A stretch of DNA of 64,000 nt from Spartobacteria bacterium LR76 (GTDB lineage Bacteria > Verrucomicrobiota > Verrucomicrobiia > Chthoniobacterales > Terrimicrobiaceae). A model generated the notes under the pieces. That model was given only the letters and a program-made list of their open reading frames with translations. It was not told where the DNA came from and ran no database searches. Of the stretch, positions 17,775 through 26,607 are shown in pieces. Within the stretch, counting starts at the first letter, position 1, and each line of letters starts with the position of its first letter. The translations under genes and the position numbers were made by a program. The stretch spans positions 62,001 through 126,000 of the forward strand of contig QAYZ01000015.1 of the NCBI GenBank assembly GCA_003054655.1, given 5' to 3'.

Positions 17775-19253
17775 TTACTGCGACACCCTTTGGAGCTTGC
17801 TGCGCTTGCGCCCGTAGAAGAAATAGATCACGAGTCCGATGGCGAGCCACACCGCCAGGCGTATCCAGGTATCGAGCGGCAGCGCCAGCATCATCGCCAG
17901 GCACATCAATGCCCCGAGGATCGGCACCACCGGCACCCAGGGAACCCGGAACTGGCGAGGGGCATCAGGCTTGGTCACCCGCAGCACGATCACTGCGAGG
18001 CAGACCATGACAAAGGCCAGCAGCGTACCGATACTGCACATGTGCCCAACGACATCGCCTGGGACAAAACCGGCGAACGCGCTGACAAACAAGGCGAAGA
18101 GGATGTTGGATTTCCACGGCGTGCGGAACTTCGGATGAATGTCGCTGAAAAATCCGGGGAGCAATCCGTCCCGTGACATCGAATAAAACACCCGCGATTG
18201 GCCGAGCAGGAGAATCATGATCACCGAGGAAAAGCCCGCCAGGATTGCGACCTCAACCAGCAGGGTGAAGACCTTGAAAGGCGTCTGCTCGATGGCCACC
18301 GTGACCGGGGCCAGCCCTTCCAGGCCGATGAATTGCTTGTAGCTCACCATGCCCGTCAGCACATAGGAGAACAGGCAGTAGAGAACCGTGCAGACCAGCA
18401 AGGAAACCAGAATGCCGATGGGCATGTCGCGCCTGGGATTCCGAGCCTCCTGGGCAGCAGTCGATACAGCGTCGAAACCGATGTAGGCAAAGAAAACAAT
18501 CGCCGCGCCGCGCAGGACGCCGCTCCAGCCAAAATGCCCAAACTGCCCCTCGTTCGGCGGGATGAAGGGGGCGTGATTGGCGGGGTTGATAAACGACCAC
18601 CCGACCGCAATAAACGCCAGCACGACCGTGACCTTTACCGCCACCATGACGGCATTGAAGACGGCGGACTCCCGGATGCCCTTGATCAGCAGCCCCGACA
18701 TCAGGATCACGATAAAGATCGCCGGGAGATTGACGATGCCGTGCACCTTGGAGCCATCCTGCAAGGTCAGCACGCTGAAGGGCGATGCCGCGAGTTGAGA
18801 GGGAAAGGCGATACCGATGTGCCCGAGAAACTTGATGAGATAGACCGACCAGGCGCTCGCCACGGTCGCGGCTCCGACCGCGTACTCGAGCACGAGATCC
18901 CATCCGATGACCCAGGCGAAAAATTCACCGAGAGTGAGATAGGAATACGTGTAGGCGCTGCCAGCCGCAGGGACCATCGAGGCAAACTCGGAATAGCATA
19001 GCCCAGCAAGGGCGCAGCCGATGCCCGCAATCACAAAAGACAAGACGATGGCAGGTCCCGCGTAAGAACCGGCAGCCGAACCGGTGACCGAGAAAATACC
19101 AGCGCCAATAATGACGCCAATACCGAAGAGCACCAGATTGGTCGGTCCCAGTGCCCGGTGAAGTTTGACCTTGTCCGTTCCTTCGCCAGTCAGCTCCTGC
19201 TGGAGCACCTCGATGGATTTGCAGCGTAGAAACGAACGGAGAACGGATTTCAT
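17775..19253 (-). CDS. APC superfamily amino-acid permease (cationic amino acid transporter type)
   Basis: A 492-residue integral membrane protein with about 12 or more helices. The first helix holds GIGVIIGAGIFSVTG, the unwound substrate-binding motif of APC transporters, and helix 3 starts with the SEFASMVPAAGSAYTYSY signature. The length and pattern fit the CAT/YfnA group that imports cationic or other amino acids by proton coupling. It is monocistronic, with the amtB-glnK operon upstream on the same strand across about 200 bp containing hairpins. Substrate is not determinable. Confidence 0.9.
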   Translation of the reverse strand: MKSVLRSFLRCKSIEVLQQELTGEGTDKVKLHRALGPTNLVLFGIGVIIGAGIFSVTGSAAGSYAGPAIVLSFVIAGIGCALAGLCYSEFASMVPAAGSAYTYSYLTLGEFFAWVIGWDLVLEYAVGAATVASAWSVYLIKFLGHIGIAFPSQLAASPFSVLTLQDGSKVHGIVNLPAIFIVILMSGLLIKGIRESAVFNAVMVAVKVTVVLAFIAVGWSFINPANHAPFIPPNEGQFGHFGWSGVLRGAAIVFFAYIGFDAVSTAAQEARNPRRDMPIGILVSLLVCTVLYCLFSYVLTGMVSYKQFIGLEGLAPVTVAIEQTPFKVFTLLVEVAILAGFSSVIMILLLGQSRVFYSMSRDGLLPGFFSDIHPKFRTPWKSNILFALFVSAFAGFVPGDVVGHMCSIGTLLAFVMVCLAVIVLRVTKPDAPRQFRVPWVPVVPILGALMCLAMMLALPLDTWIRLAVWLAIGLVIYFFYGRKRSKLQRVSQ

Positions 19254-19370
19254 AATTCTGGAAGCCCTGCCTGCCGCTTCAAGTGCCCGAGGGCAACTGC
19301 GGCGGCCAGAAGTCGCGCGCTATTTAATGCAATGCCCACCCGCATGGCAACGCCGGGAGGGGAACAATCT

Positions 19371-19423
19371 GCATTTTCCCGGAAAATGCGAAGCCGGCGA
19401 GGTCTCTCCCTACCCCGCCGGCT
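19371..19423 (-). terminator. Two nested-order hairpins after glnK (probable terminator)
   Basis: Downstream of the glnK stop lie AGCCGGCG/CGCCGGCT (19392-19399 with 19416-19423) and then the near-perfect palindrome GCATTTTCC-C-GGAAAATGC (19371-19389). On the minus strand the first stem is followed closely by an AT-rich stretch inside the second. A role in ending the amtB-glnK transcript is likely but there is no long U tract. Confidence 0.45.
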
Positions 19424-19461
19424 CGCTGTCTCCCCTGTAGTACCCTTATGAGTTTTACTTA

Positions 19462-19812
<351 letters not shown>

Positions 19813-19835
19813 TTATTGCTATGTTACTTCCGCAA

Positions 19836-21299
19836 TTAGTCGAGGAGGTAACCCTCTTCGCCGTGTTCCGCGATGTCGAGACCGCCGGATTCCGTTTCGG
19901 CGCTCGGACGGAGACCAATCGTGAACTTCACGAGGAAGGCGATGATCGTGGTGGCAACCACCGAGAGAACGATGGTGACCGCAACCGCCTTGAGCTGGTT
20001 GGCGAGCAGACCGTCCTTGAGGCCGGCGACGACCGGGTTGGCGTCAGCACTGGCGAGGATGCCAGTCATGATCGCACCGAGCGTACCACCCACACCGTGA
20101 ACACCGAAGGTATCCAGCGCGTCATCATAACCGATGAGCTTCTTGAGATAGGTCACCGCGAGGAACGGGATGATACCGGCGGCGATGCCGATGATCACAG
20201 CTCCAGAGGCAGTCACGAAACCGCAAGCCGGGGTGATGACCACGAGGCCAGCCACGATACCCGAGCAGAAGCCGAGCACGCTGGGCTTGCCCTTGAGGAG
20301 CCATTCCACGACAGCCCACACGAGACCGGCGATCGCCGCAGCGAGCATCGTTGTGCAGAAAGCATTGGAGGCAATGGCATCAGCACCGAGCGCGGAGCCG
20401 GCGTTGAATCCGAACCAGCCAACGAAGAGCATTCCAGTACCAACCATGCAAAGCACCATCGAGTGCGGAGGCATGGGCTCCTTGCCGAATCCGAGACGAG
20501 GCCCGAGGATGAGGCAGAGGACGAGAGCCGACCAACCGGAGGACATGTGCACAACCGTGCCGCCTGCGAAGTCGATGGCCTTGATGCCAGCGTCAGGATT
20601 GAGCGTACCGCACATGAAACCCTTCACCGACCACACCATGTGGGCGAGCGGGAAATAGACGGCGAACATCCAGATGGCAGTGAAAACGAGGACCGAGATG
20701 AACTTCATGCGCTCCGCCGTGGCACCAAAGATAAGGGCCGGCGTGATGATCGCGAAGGTCAGTTGGAACATGGCCCACACGGAATCGGAGATCCAGTAGT
20801 AGCCAGCTCCGACGGAACCGGGCTTGATGCCGTTGAAGAAAGCCTGGCTGAGATCGCCGTAGAACGGGCTGCTGCCGTTAAAGGAGAGGCTATAACCAGC
20901 AATGAACCAGAGCAGAGTCACCAGACCGGTGATACCCATGCACATGGCGAGAATGGAAAGGACGTTCTTGGAACGAACCAAGCCACCGTAAAAAAGAGCC
21001 AAACCAGGGAGCGTCATGAACAGAACGAGAGCCGTAGCCGTCATCTGCCACGCATTGTGACCCGGACCAGGACCTGCAACCTTCGACGCGACGTCCGGAG
21101 TACGTGCACCGTTGTTTACATAAGCCTCAAGATCCGCCAGGCGCTGTTCCAGCGTTGGTTCTGCAGGTGTTGCAGCGGCCTCGGCCGGGGGTGGTGTGGT
21201 CGCTGGAGCATCCTGCGCGGATACCCAGCCAGGAAGTGCAAACGCGCTGGCCATTACGGCGGCAGCGATCGTTGCAAGCATGGGTTTACGTGTGAGCAT
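19836..21299 (-). CDS. amtB: Ammonium transporter AmtB with signal peptide
   Basis: An Amt/MEP/Rh channel of about 487 residues. The start at 21299 (MLTRKPMLATIAAA) gives a signal peptide ending WVSAQ; a longer frame from 21380 would run through the sigma-54 promoter and is rejected. After a short linker with Ala/Pro/Glu repeats come eleven helices with family motifs: ALFYGGLVR, DFAGGTVVHMSSG with the first pore His, and TFGVHGVGGTLGAI with the second. It conducts ammonium and is controlled by the co-transcribed GlnK. The pre-channel linker of about 45 residues is periplasmic. Confidence 0.95.
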   Translation of the reverse strand: MLTRKPMLATIAAAVMASAFALPGWVSAQDAPATTPPPAEAAATPAEPTLEQRLADLEAYVNNGARTPDVASKVAGPGPGHNAWQMTATALVLFMTLPGLALFYGGLVRSKNVLSILAMCMGITGLVTLLWFIAGYSLSFNGSSPFYGDLSQAFFNGIKPGSVGAGYYWISDSVWAMFQLTFAIITPALIFGATAERMKFISVLVFTAIWMFAVYFPLAHMVWSVKGFMCGTLNPDAGIKAIDFAGGTVVHMSSGWSALVLCLILGPRLGFGKEPMPPHSMVLCMVGTGMLFVGWFGFNAGSALGADAIASNAFCTTMLAAAIAGLVWAVVEWLLKGKPSVLGFCSGIVAGLVVITPACGFVTASGAVIIGIAAGIIPFLAVTYLKKLIGYDDALDTFGVHGVGGTLGAIMTGILASADANPVVAGLKDGLLANQLKAVAVTIVLSVVATTIIAFLVKFTIGLRPSAETESGGLDIAEHGEEGYLLD

Positions 21300-21363
21300 T
21301 GGTTTTATTACGTCTTGGTTGTGGTTGATTTTGGCCTTCCCAAAGGACGGCAAAAACAGCTCA

Positions 21364-21379
21364 AGCAACAACCGTGCCA
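21364..21379 (-). promoter_or_regulatory. Sigma-54 (RpoN) promoter for amtB-glnK
   Basis: On the minus strand the bases read TGGCAC, then GGTTG, then TTGCT. This matches the -24/-12 consensus TGGCAC-N5-TTGCW exactly, with correct spacing. It lies 65 bp before the amtB ATG, giving a predicted leader of roughly 55 nt. Sigma-54 control implies an NtrC-type activator binding further upstream, toward the dedA 3' end; no activator gene is in the window. Confidence 0.88.
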
Positions 21380-21473
21380 ACCCTTTTCAACCTGCTCACC
21401 CGAGCTAATCCATCCGGATTTGCTCAATTATCCACAGATCAAAGACCCGTGGATAAAATGTCACATTCGACAA

Positions 21474-22133
21474 TTACCCCTGCTTCGCGGCCTTGCGCTT
21501 TGCGAGCCAGGCAGCGAAAAATTCCCAGACAATCGGCAACACCGAAACCACGATAATGCCGAGAATCACGAGCTTCATGTTTTTCTGCACGATGGGATGG
21601 AGACCGAAGAAATAGCCTCCTCCAAGGAAGAGTCCCACCCACAGGATGGCTCCAATCACGTTGTAGGAGAAGAACTTGCGATACTCCATCGTTCCCACGC
21701 CCGCCACGAAGGGAGCAAAAGTGCGCACAATGGGCACGAAGCGGGCCAGGATGATCGCCCGTCCGCCGTACTTCTGGTAAAAGGCATGCGCCTTGTGCAG
21801 GTGCTCGGGATTAAAGAATCGGCTTTTCTCGAAATGGAAGACCTTCGGGCCAAACCATTTTCCGATGCCGTAGTTCACCGAGTCGCCCAGAACCGCCGCG
21901 ACCAGCAGCAAGGGCAGAACCACCTCCATCGCGATGAGCTTCTGGGCAGCGAGCGCACCGACAGCAAAGAGGAGCGAATCGCCCGGCAGGAACGGGGTGA
22001 CCACCAGACCGGTCTCACAAAAGACGATCAGAAAAAGGAGGACATAAATCCACACCCCGTAGTTCTCGATCACCCATTTGAGGTGATTTTCGGCGTGCAA
22101 AAGAAACTCGATGAACTGCTTCAGGATCTCCAT
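21474..22133 (-). CDS. DedA family membrane protein
   Basis: A 219-residue inner-membrane protein of normal length for the DedA (VTT/SNARE-associated) family. It shows FCETGLVVTPFLPGDSLLF, GDSVNYGIGKWFG, and the family's FVPIVRTFAPFVAGVGTM with the conserved Arg. DedA proteins take part in lipid-carrier (undecaprenyl phosphate or phospholipid) flipping and in membrane energetics and stress resistance. It stands alone, divergent from exoD with a 127-bp spacer. Its 3' end neighbours the amtB control region. Confidence 0.93.
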   Translation of the reverse strand: MEILKQFIEFLLHAENHLKWVIENYGVWIYVLLFLIVFCETGLVVTPFLPGDSLLFAVGALAAQKLIAMEVVLPLLLVAAVLGDSVNYGIGKWFGPKVFHFEKSRFFNPEHLHKAHAFYQKYGGRAIILARFVPIVRTFAPFVAGVGTMEYRKFFSYNVIGAILWVGLFLGGGYFFGLHPIVQKNMKLVILGIIVVSVLPIVWEFFAAWLAKRKAAKQG

Positions 22134-22260
22134 GGCGAGCGGTTACCAAACGCGACGCGACACGTCTTGGGAAGGAAATTCAGCGCCCTCTCGCGGTTGC
22201 AGAGCCGGGGAACCGCTGCTAAACAACCCTTGCCCATGATTCCTGCCGTCTGCTCCGCCC

Positions 22261-22929
22261 ATGATGCCCGCTGAACCCGTTCCGCAGGAACCTTTCAGCA
22301 TCGATGCGGCGCTCGAGGACTGCCTCAAGGAGGTCGAGGGCGAAGGTATCCTCCTTCAAACCGCCCTGGAACGCCTGGGACCGGCGAGCTTTTGCTTCGT
22401 CTCGCTGCTCCTGAGCGTTCTGTTTATCCAGCCGTTTTCCCTCGGGCCGCTGACCATGGCGAGCGCACTGACCTTCATGGCAGCGGGCTGGCAGATGGTC
22501 CGGCGCGCGCAGTATCCCAAGCTTCCCAAGCGCATGAAGGATGCGCGCCTTCACGGCAAGGGATGGAAGATGGTGCTCCTTTTCTGCCAGAAAACCCTGC
22601 GCTTTTGCCGAAAATTCACCCGCCCGCGCCTGCAAAACTGGGTCAGTGGAGACAAGGGCGAGCAGTTTATCGGCTGGCTCATCCTCATCGGCGGCTTCCT
22701 CCTCGCGCTCCCGGCCGCCAACCTGCCACTCAACAATACCCTGCCCGCCTTCATGATCCTCTTTGCCGCCATCGCTTGGCTGGAGAAGGACGGGACGATG
22801 ATCTTTATCTCCCTCGTGTGGGGAGTGCTCACCCTGATCTACTTTCTCATCGTCGGTCTCGTGCTCTGGTTCTTCGGCGAGCAGGTCGCGGCATGGCTGC
22901 ACACCTTCTGGGGGCATTTCTGGAAATGA
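22261..22929 (+). CDS. ExoD family membrane protein
   Basis: A 222-residue integral membrane protein similar to ExoD, a family first linked to exopolysaccharide production and alkaline tolerance in rhizobia. Visible are an amphipathic N-terminal segment (LLQTALERLGPASFCFVSLL), paired hydrophobic helices, and FLLALPAANLPLNNTLPAF, a conserved ExoD segment. Two adjacent ATGs (22261, 22264) could start it. Its stop overlaps the ABC transporter start (ATGA), suggesting a shared role in export of an envelope lipid or polysaccharide; biochemical function of ExoD is not known. Confidence 0.88.
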   Translation: MMPAEPVPQEPFSIDAALEDCLKEVEGEGILLQTALERLGPASFCFVSLLLSVLFIQPFSLGPLTMASALTFMAAGWQMVRRAQYPKLPKRMKDARLHGKGWKMVLLFCQKTLRFCRKFTRPRLQNWVSGDKGEQFIGWLILIGGFLLALPAANLPLNNTLPAFMILFAAIAWLEKDGTMIFISLVWGVLTLIYFLIVGLVLWFFGEQVAAWLHTFWGHFWK

Positions 22930-24674
22930 ACGTCTTTCTTCGAGTCCTTCCCTACGTCCGCCGTTACCCGGCTCTCGCCTTGGGTACCCTGGCCTGCGCG
23001 GTTGTCGGTACTTTGATGGTGATCGTCTTCCCGACGGTCACGCAGTACATCATCGACGAAGTCATCCGTAAAAATCAGCCGCAGATGCTGCTACCCCTCG
23101 TCGCCATCGGGTTTGCGTCTTTCATCGCCCAGGACGGCCTGAATGGCATCCGCATCATTCTCAACAACAGCTTCGAGCAGCGCGTCATCTTTGATCTGCG
23201 CAGCGAACTCTACGCACACATCCAACTCCTGCCGCTCAAGTGGTTCGACAACCGTGCCACCGGCGACATCATGACCCGCCTCATCGAGGATGTAACCTCG
23301 GTCGAGCGAGTCCTCATCGATGGCATCGAGCAGGGGTCGGTCGCCATCCTTCAGATCGTCATCGTGGCAGGCGTGATGCTCGCCTATAGCTGGGAACTCA
23401 CCCTCGTTGCCCTACTGCCCATCCCCCTCCTCGCAGCCGGCGCTCTCGCCTACACTCTCACAGCGCGCAGCCGCTACCGCCAGCATCGCAAGGCGGCCTC
23501 CGCCCTCAACGCCCTGCTACACGACAACATCGCGGGCATCCGCCAGATCAAGACGTACACCAGCGAGCAGCGGGAACATGCGCGCTTTGACTCCGCCAGC
23601 GAGGCCCTGCGCCAGGCCTCTCTCATCGTGATGCGGGCCTGGGCCATCTACAGCCCGTCGATGAACTTTCTCTCGTCGGTGGGAATGCTGCTCATCACCG
23701 GCTACGGAGCCTATCGCGTCGTGCATTCCGGCATGGAACTCGGCGTCCTGGTGATGTTCATAGTCTTCGCCCGGCTCCTTTACGAACCAGTCGGCCGCCT
23801 GCATCAGCTCAACCAGCTTTTCCAGTCGGGTCGCGCCGCAGGTGAGCGTGTTTTCGAAATCCTGGACGAGCCGATCGAGATCGATGAGGGAGCAGACCAT
23901 ACAGCTCCTTCCGTAAAGGGCGAGGTGGAATATCGGCACGTCTCTTTCGGCTATACCGAGGAACGCGAGATCCTGCAGGACATCAACCTTCATGCCCAAG
24001 CCGGCGAGATGATCGCCCTCGTCGGTACCACTGGCGCAGGCAAATCGACCGTCATCAATCTCCTCATCCGCTTCTACGAATACGGAGACGGCGACATCCT
24101 CATCGACGGTCGGTCCATCCGGGATTTCTCACGCCACGACCTCCGCAAGAGTATCGCCATGGTCACGCAGGAGAGCTTTCTTTTCAACGGCACCACCGCC
24201 GAAAACCTCCGCATGGGCAAACCCGACGCCACCGAGGAGGAAATGTGGCAGGCCCTTGAGGCCGCAAACGCCGCGGAATTCATCCGCCGCATGCCGGAAG
24301 GGCTGCACTCCGCCGTCGGCGAACGTGGCATCAAGCTGAGCGTGGGTGAAAAGCAGCGCGTCTCCATCGCCCGGGCCCTGCTGAAAAACCCGCCCATACT
24401 CATCCTCGACGAGGCGACAGCCAGCGTCGATACGGCGACAGAGCGCCTCATTCAGGAAGCCCTCGACCGCCTGATGACCAACCGCACGAGCTTCGTCATC
24501 GCGCATAGGCTCTCGACCGTCCGCCACGCCGACCAGATCCTCGTCCTGGACCGCGGCCAGATCGTCGAGCGCGGCAAGCATGCCGCCCTGATCGACCACG
24601 GCGGCATCTACGCCAAGCTCAGCCGCCTGATGGAAGACGACGCCTCACTGAACGAAGCGACGCGCCCAGGCTGA
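22926..24674 (+). CDS. ABC transporter, fused permease and ATPase (MsbA/lipid exporter type)
   Basis: A 582-residue half-transporter that should act as a homodimer. Residues 1-320 hold six helices of a type IV exporter domain, and the rest the ATPase: Walker A GTTGAGKST, Q-loop TQESFLF, signature LSVGEKQR, Walker B ILILDEAT, and switch His in IAHRLST. The signature is LSVGE rather than LSGGQ, a tolerated variant. The start ATG 22926 overlaps the exoD stop; a longer frame in the same phase begins within exoD and is an artefact. It may be a lipid A, lipid or drug exporter; substrate unknown. Confidence 0.93.
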   Translation: MNVFLRVLPYVRRYPALALGTLACAVVGTLMVIVFPTVTQYIIDEVIRKNQPQMLLPLVAIGFASFIAQDGLNGIRIILNNSFEQRVIFDLRSELYAHIQLLPLKWFDNRATGDIMTRLIEDVTSVERVLIDGIEQGSVAILQIVIVAGVMLAYSWELTLVALLPIPLLAAGALAYTLTARSRYRQHRKAASALNALLHDNIAGIRQIKTYTSEQREHARFDSASEALRQASLIVMRAWAIYSPSMNFLSSVGMLLITGYGAYRVVHSGMELGVLVMFIVFARLLYEPVGRLHQLNQLFQSGRAAGERVFEILDEPIEIDEGADHTAPSVKGEVEYRHVSFGYTEEREILQDINLHAQAGEMIALVGTTGAGKSTVINLLIRFYEYGDGDILIDGRSIRDFSRHDLRKSIAMVTQESFLFNGTTAENLRMGKPDATEEEMWQALEAANAAEFIRRMPEGLHSAVGERGIKLSVGEKQRVSIARALLKNPPILILDEATASVDTATERLIQEALDRLMTNRTSFVIAHRLSTVRHADQILVLDRGQIVERGKHAALIDHGGIYAKLSRLMEDDASLNEATRPG

Positions 24675-24685
24675 TAAAAACTTTC

Positions 24686-25219
24686 CTAGTGGCGGCAGCC
24701 GCAGCCGCCTCCACCTCCGCGACACTCTCCGTCGCCATGTTGATGATCGTGATGGTCGTGGTCATGAGCGTGGCCGTGGCCTCCGCAACAGCCCTCGCCA
24801 GCATGAGCATGCTCATGATCGTGGCTATGTCCATGCCCACCGCAACATCCGCCGCCCTCGTGATCATGGCCGTGCCCACCACAGCAGCCCTCCGGTTCCG
24901 CCTGATAAACTGCGAACTCGATTTTCTGGAAAGCGAGTTGCTCGCGGATGCGCACGATCAGAGTTGCCGCACTGTCATCCGGCAGGTGCGTGGTGCGGAG
25001 CTGGATCTCCACCGGCTTGTCGCGGAGCTGCGGAAAGGCTTCCGTCATTTCTCCATCGAGGATGAAGGAGAGGTAGGCATTCACCTTGTTCTCGAGCTGG
25101 GCCAGTTGCTCTTCGCCGCCGGTCCATTCGCGGGTCTCGTACATGGCGAGCATGACCTTGTCCGTGGCGGAATCGAGGGCCATGGCATCGAGAACAGAGG
25201 GATTTTCAAGTCCGGACAT
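24686..25219 (-). CDS. DUF6572 protein with His/Cys/Gly-rich metal-binding tail
   Basis: Residues 1-105 resemble DUF6572 (starts LENPSVLDAMALD), a small cytoplasmic domain of unknown function. The last about 70 residues are an unusual tail with three copies of CCGGHGH, each followed by a His/Asp/Glu-rich run (HDHEGGG, SHDHEHAHAGEG, AHDHDHHDHQHGDGEC), ending GCGCRH. This resembles metal-storage or chaperone tails such as those of HypB, SlyD or UreE. As the last gene of the haem A/SCO/CtaM group (27 bp after the DUF420 gene), it may bind copper for oxidase assembly. Nickel or zinc is equally possible; this is inference. Confidence 0.75.
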   Translation of the reverse strand: MSGLENPSVLDAMALDSATDKVMLAMYETREWTGGEEQLAQLENKVNAYLSFILDGEMTEAFPQLRDKPVEIQLRTTHLPDDSAATLIVRIREQLAFQKIEFAVYQAEPEGCCGGHGHDHEGGGCCGGHGHSHDHEHAHAGEGCCGGHGHAHDHDHHDHQHGDGECRGGGGGCGCRH

Positions 25220-25246
25220 AAAATTGCAGGGTAGGATTGTAAGGGT

Positions 25247-25684
25247 TTAGTGCCGGGCGGCCGGCCACCATTGATAGAGGAAGAAATACACGAGCACTCC
25301 GGTGACGGAGACGTAGTACCAGAGCGGGAATGTCCAGCGCGCCCAGGCCCGGTGCCGGTCGAGGTTTCCCTTGAAGGCATGGCGCAGGGTGATGATCACC
25401 AGCGGCACGATGGCGATTGCCAGTAGGATGTGGGAGATGAGCATCCCGTAGTAAATGCCCCGGATGGCTCCCTCGCCGCCGAATGGCGTGTGCACACCCC
25501 GGACGAGAATTTTGTGGATCACGTAGGTGACCAGAAAGACAACTGACACCCCAAAGGCAGAGAGCATCGCCACGCGGTGGGCCGCAGGGCGGTTCGTTTT
25601 GATCAGGATAAAACCAGCCGTCAGCAGCACCGTGGCGATGCCGTTGAGACTGGCGTTGACTGCGGGTAGGTCGCTAACACTCAT
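25247..25684 (-). CDS. DUF420 membrane protein (CtaM-like oxidase assembly factor)
   Basis: A 145-residue protein with four predicted helices and conserved His residues (RPAAHRVAM, YVIHKIL, ISHILLA, DRHRAWARWTFPLWYYVSVTGV), matching DUF420. The Bacillus and Staphylococcus member CtaM is needed for a functional aa3-type or similar haem-copper oxidase. Its location after ctaA, ctaB and sco supports that role. The start codon shares one base with the stop of the small ORF upstream (TGATG), so reinitiation is likely. Confidence 0.9.
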   Translation of the reverse strand: MSVSDLPAVNASLNGIATVLLTAGFILIKTNRPAAHRVAMLSAFGVSVVFLVTYVIHKILVRGVHTPFGGEGAIRGIYYGMLISHILLAIAIVPLVIITLRHAFKGNLDRHRAWARWTFPLWYYVSVTGVLVYFFLYQWWPAARH

Positions 25685-25851
25685 CAGGCGCGAGGAGCAT
25701 GCCCGAGAGCATGGGTGGTGATCCAGACGGAAAAGGAGTTTCTATTCACGGTGCGGTCTACGAGTCGGTCTTCCCTCCGGATGCCCCGGATGGAATGCCC
25801 GCCCGGAAAGGTCGGCTGATTGAGCGTAAAATCAAGCCCCGCCTTCCTCAT
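25684..25851 (-). CDS. Small 55-residue ORF nested between sco and the DUF420 gene
   Basis: A short frame starts with ATG 25851, overlapping the sco TGA by four bases, and ends with a TGA that shares one base with the DUF420 start. The perfect fit on both sides and the fact that it fills the only gap between two assembly genes suggest that it is translated. The predicted peptide (MRKAGLDFTLNQPTFPGGHS...) is polar and basic, with no membrane segment, signal peptide or metal motif. I recognise no family. It may be a real small protein, a coupling ORF that hands ribosomes from sco to the next gene, or a remnant. Confidence 0.4.
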   Translation of the reverse strand: MRKAGLDFTLNQPTFPGGHSIRGIRREDRLVDRTVNRNSFSVWITTHALGHAPRA

Positions 25852-26516
25852 CGGGAAGCACTCTTCCCCTCGCGCAGGAGATCGCCGATGTCCATGAGGA
25901 GCTTTTGCACCACCTCGGGGCTTTCTCCATCCTCGTAGCCACGGATCACGCCCTGCTGATCAACGACGACGAAGCGGGTCGAGTGAGCAGGCATTCCGTC
26001 CTTGTCGGTCCCGAGCGGGAGGAGGAATCCTTTGACCATGACATTGTGGATCTGGTCGGTCGGGCCGGTGAGAAGCTTCCAGCGGGCCGGATCGGCGCCG
26101 AAGCGCTGGCCGTATTCCGCCAGGACTTCCGGGGTGTCGTTCTCGGGATCGACCGTCACGCTGATGAGTTGCACCTCATCCAGCTTCGGGCCGAGCGCCT
26201 GGTTGAGATGCCCCATCTGGGCACTCATCCGGGGACATGGCCCCATGCAGCGGGTGAAAATGAAATTCAGGACGGTTACCTTTCCTTTCAATACGGCGTC
26301 CGTCACGGTCTTGCCCTCCTGCGAGGTGAGGGAGAAAGCCGGAGCCTGGTCGAGCTTCGGCAGCGAGGACGCAACTGGGCGCATCTTTTGCAGGCTCACG
26401 TAGGCGAACGCCACGAGACCCACCAAAATGACGAAAACAATCACCCAGCCGAGGCGAGGGATGCGCTTGGGAGCTTCAGTGGGAGCAGAGGCGGAGGGGG
26501 TGGATTCGGTCGGCAT
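25848..26516 (-). CDS. SCO1/SenC family copper chaperone
   Basis: A 222-residue membrane-anchored thioredoxin-fold protein. One N-terminal helix (about 22-43) precedes the SCO domain with the copper-binding pair in FTRCMGPCPRM and the third ligand His in HSTRFVVVDQQG. SCO proteins deliver copper to, or reduce, the CuA site of cytochrome oxidase subunit II. Since no subunit II gene is in the window, its client must be encoded elsewhere, or the protein has another client. It lies 91 bp after ctaB and overlaps a small ORF downstream. Confidence 0.93.
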   Translation of the reverse strand: MPTESTPSASAPTEAPKRIPRLGWVIVFVILVGLVAFAYVSLQKMRPVASSLPKLDQAPAFSLTSQEGKTVTDAVLKGKVTVLNFIFTRCMGPCPRMSAQMGHLNQALGPKLDEVQLISVTVDPENDTPEVLAEYGQRFGADPARWKLLTGPTDQIHNVMVKGFLLPLGTDKDGMPAHSTRFVVVDQQGVIRGYEDGESPEVVQKLLMDIGDLLREGKSASR

Positions 26517-26607
26517 CGACTACAAGTCTGTAAAGTGGGTCATTTTCCCCGACTCCGTCCGCACTGGCGAGCAGCAATCTGCGCAAGCCGCCTCATGGAG
26601 AATCCGG

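Noticed and set aside
24689-25234. Plus-strand frame rich in Met/Ala/Val opposite the DUF6572 tail
   Set aside because: It is the complement of His/Gly/Cys codons in the tail; the apparent hydrophobic repeats are an artefact.
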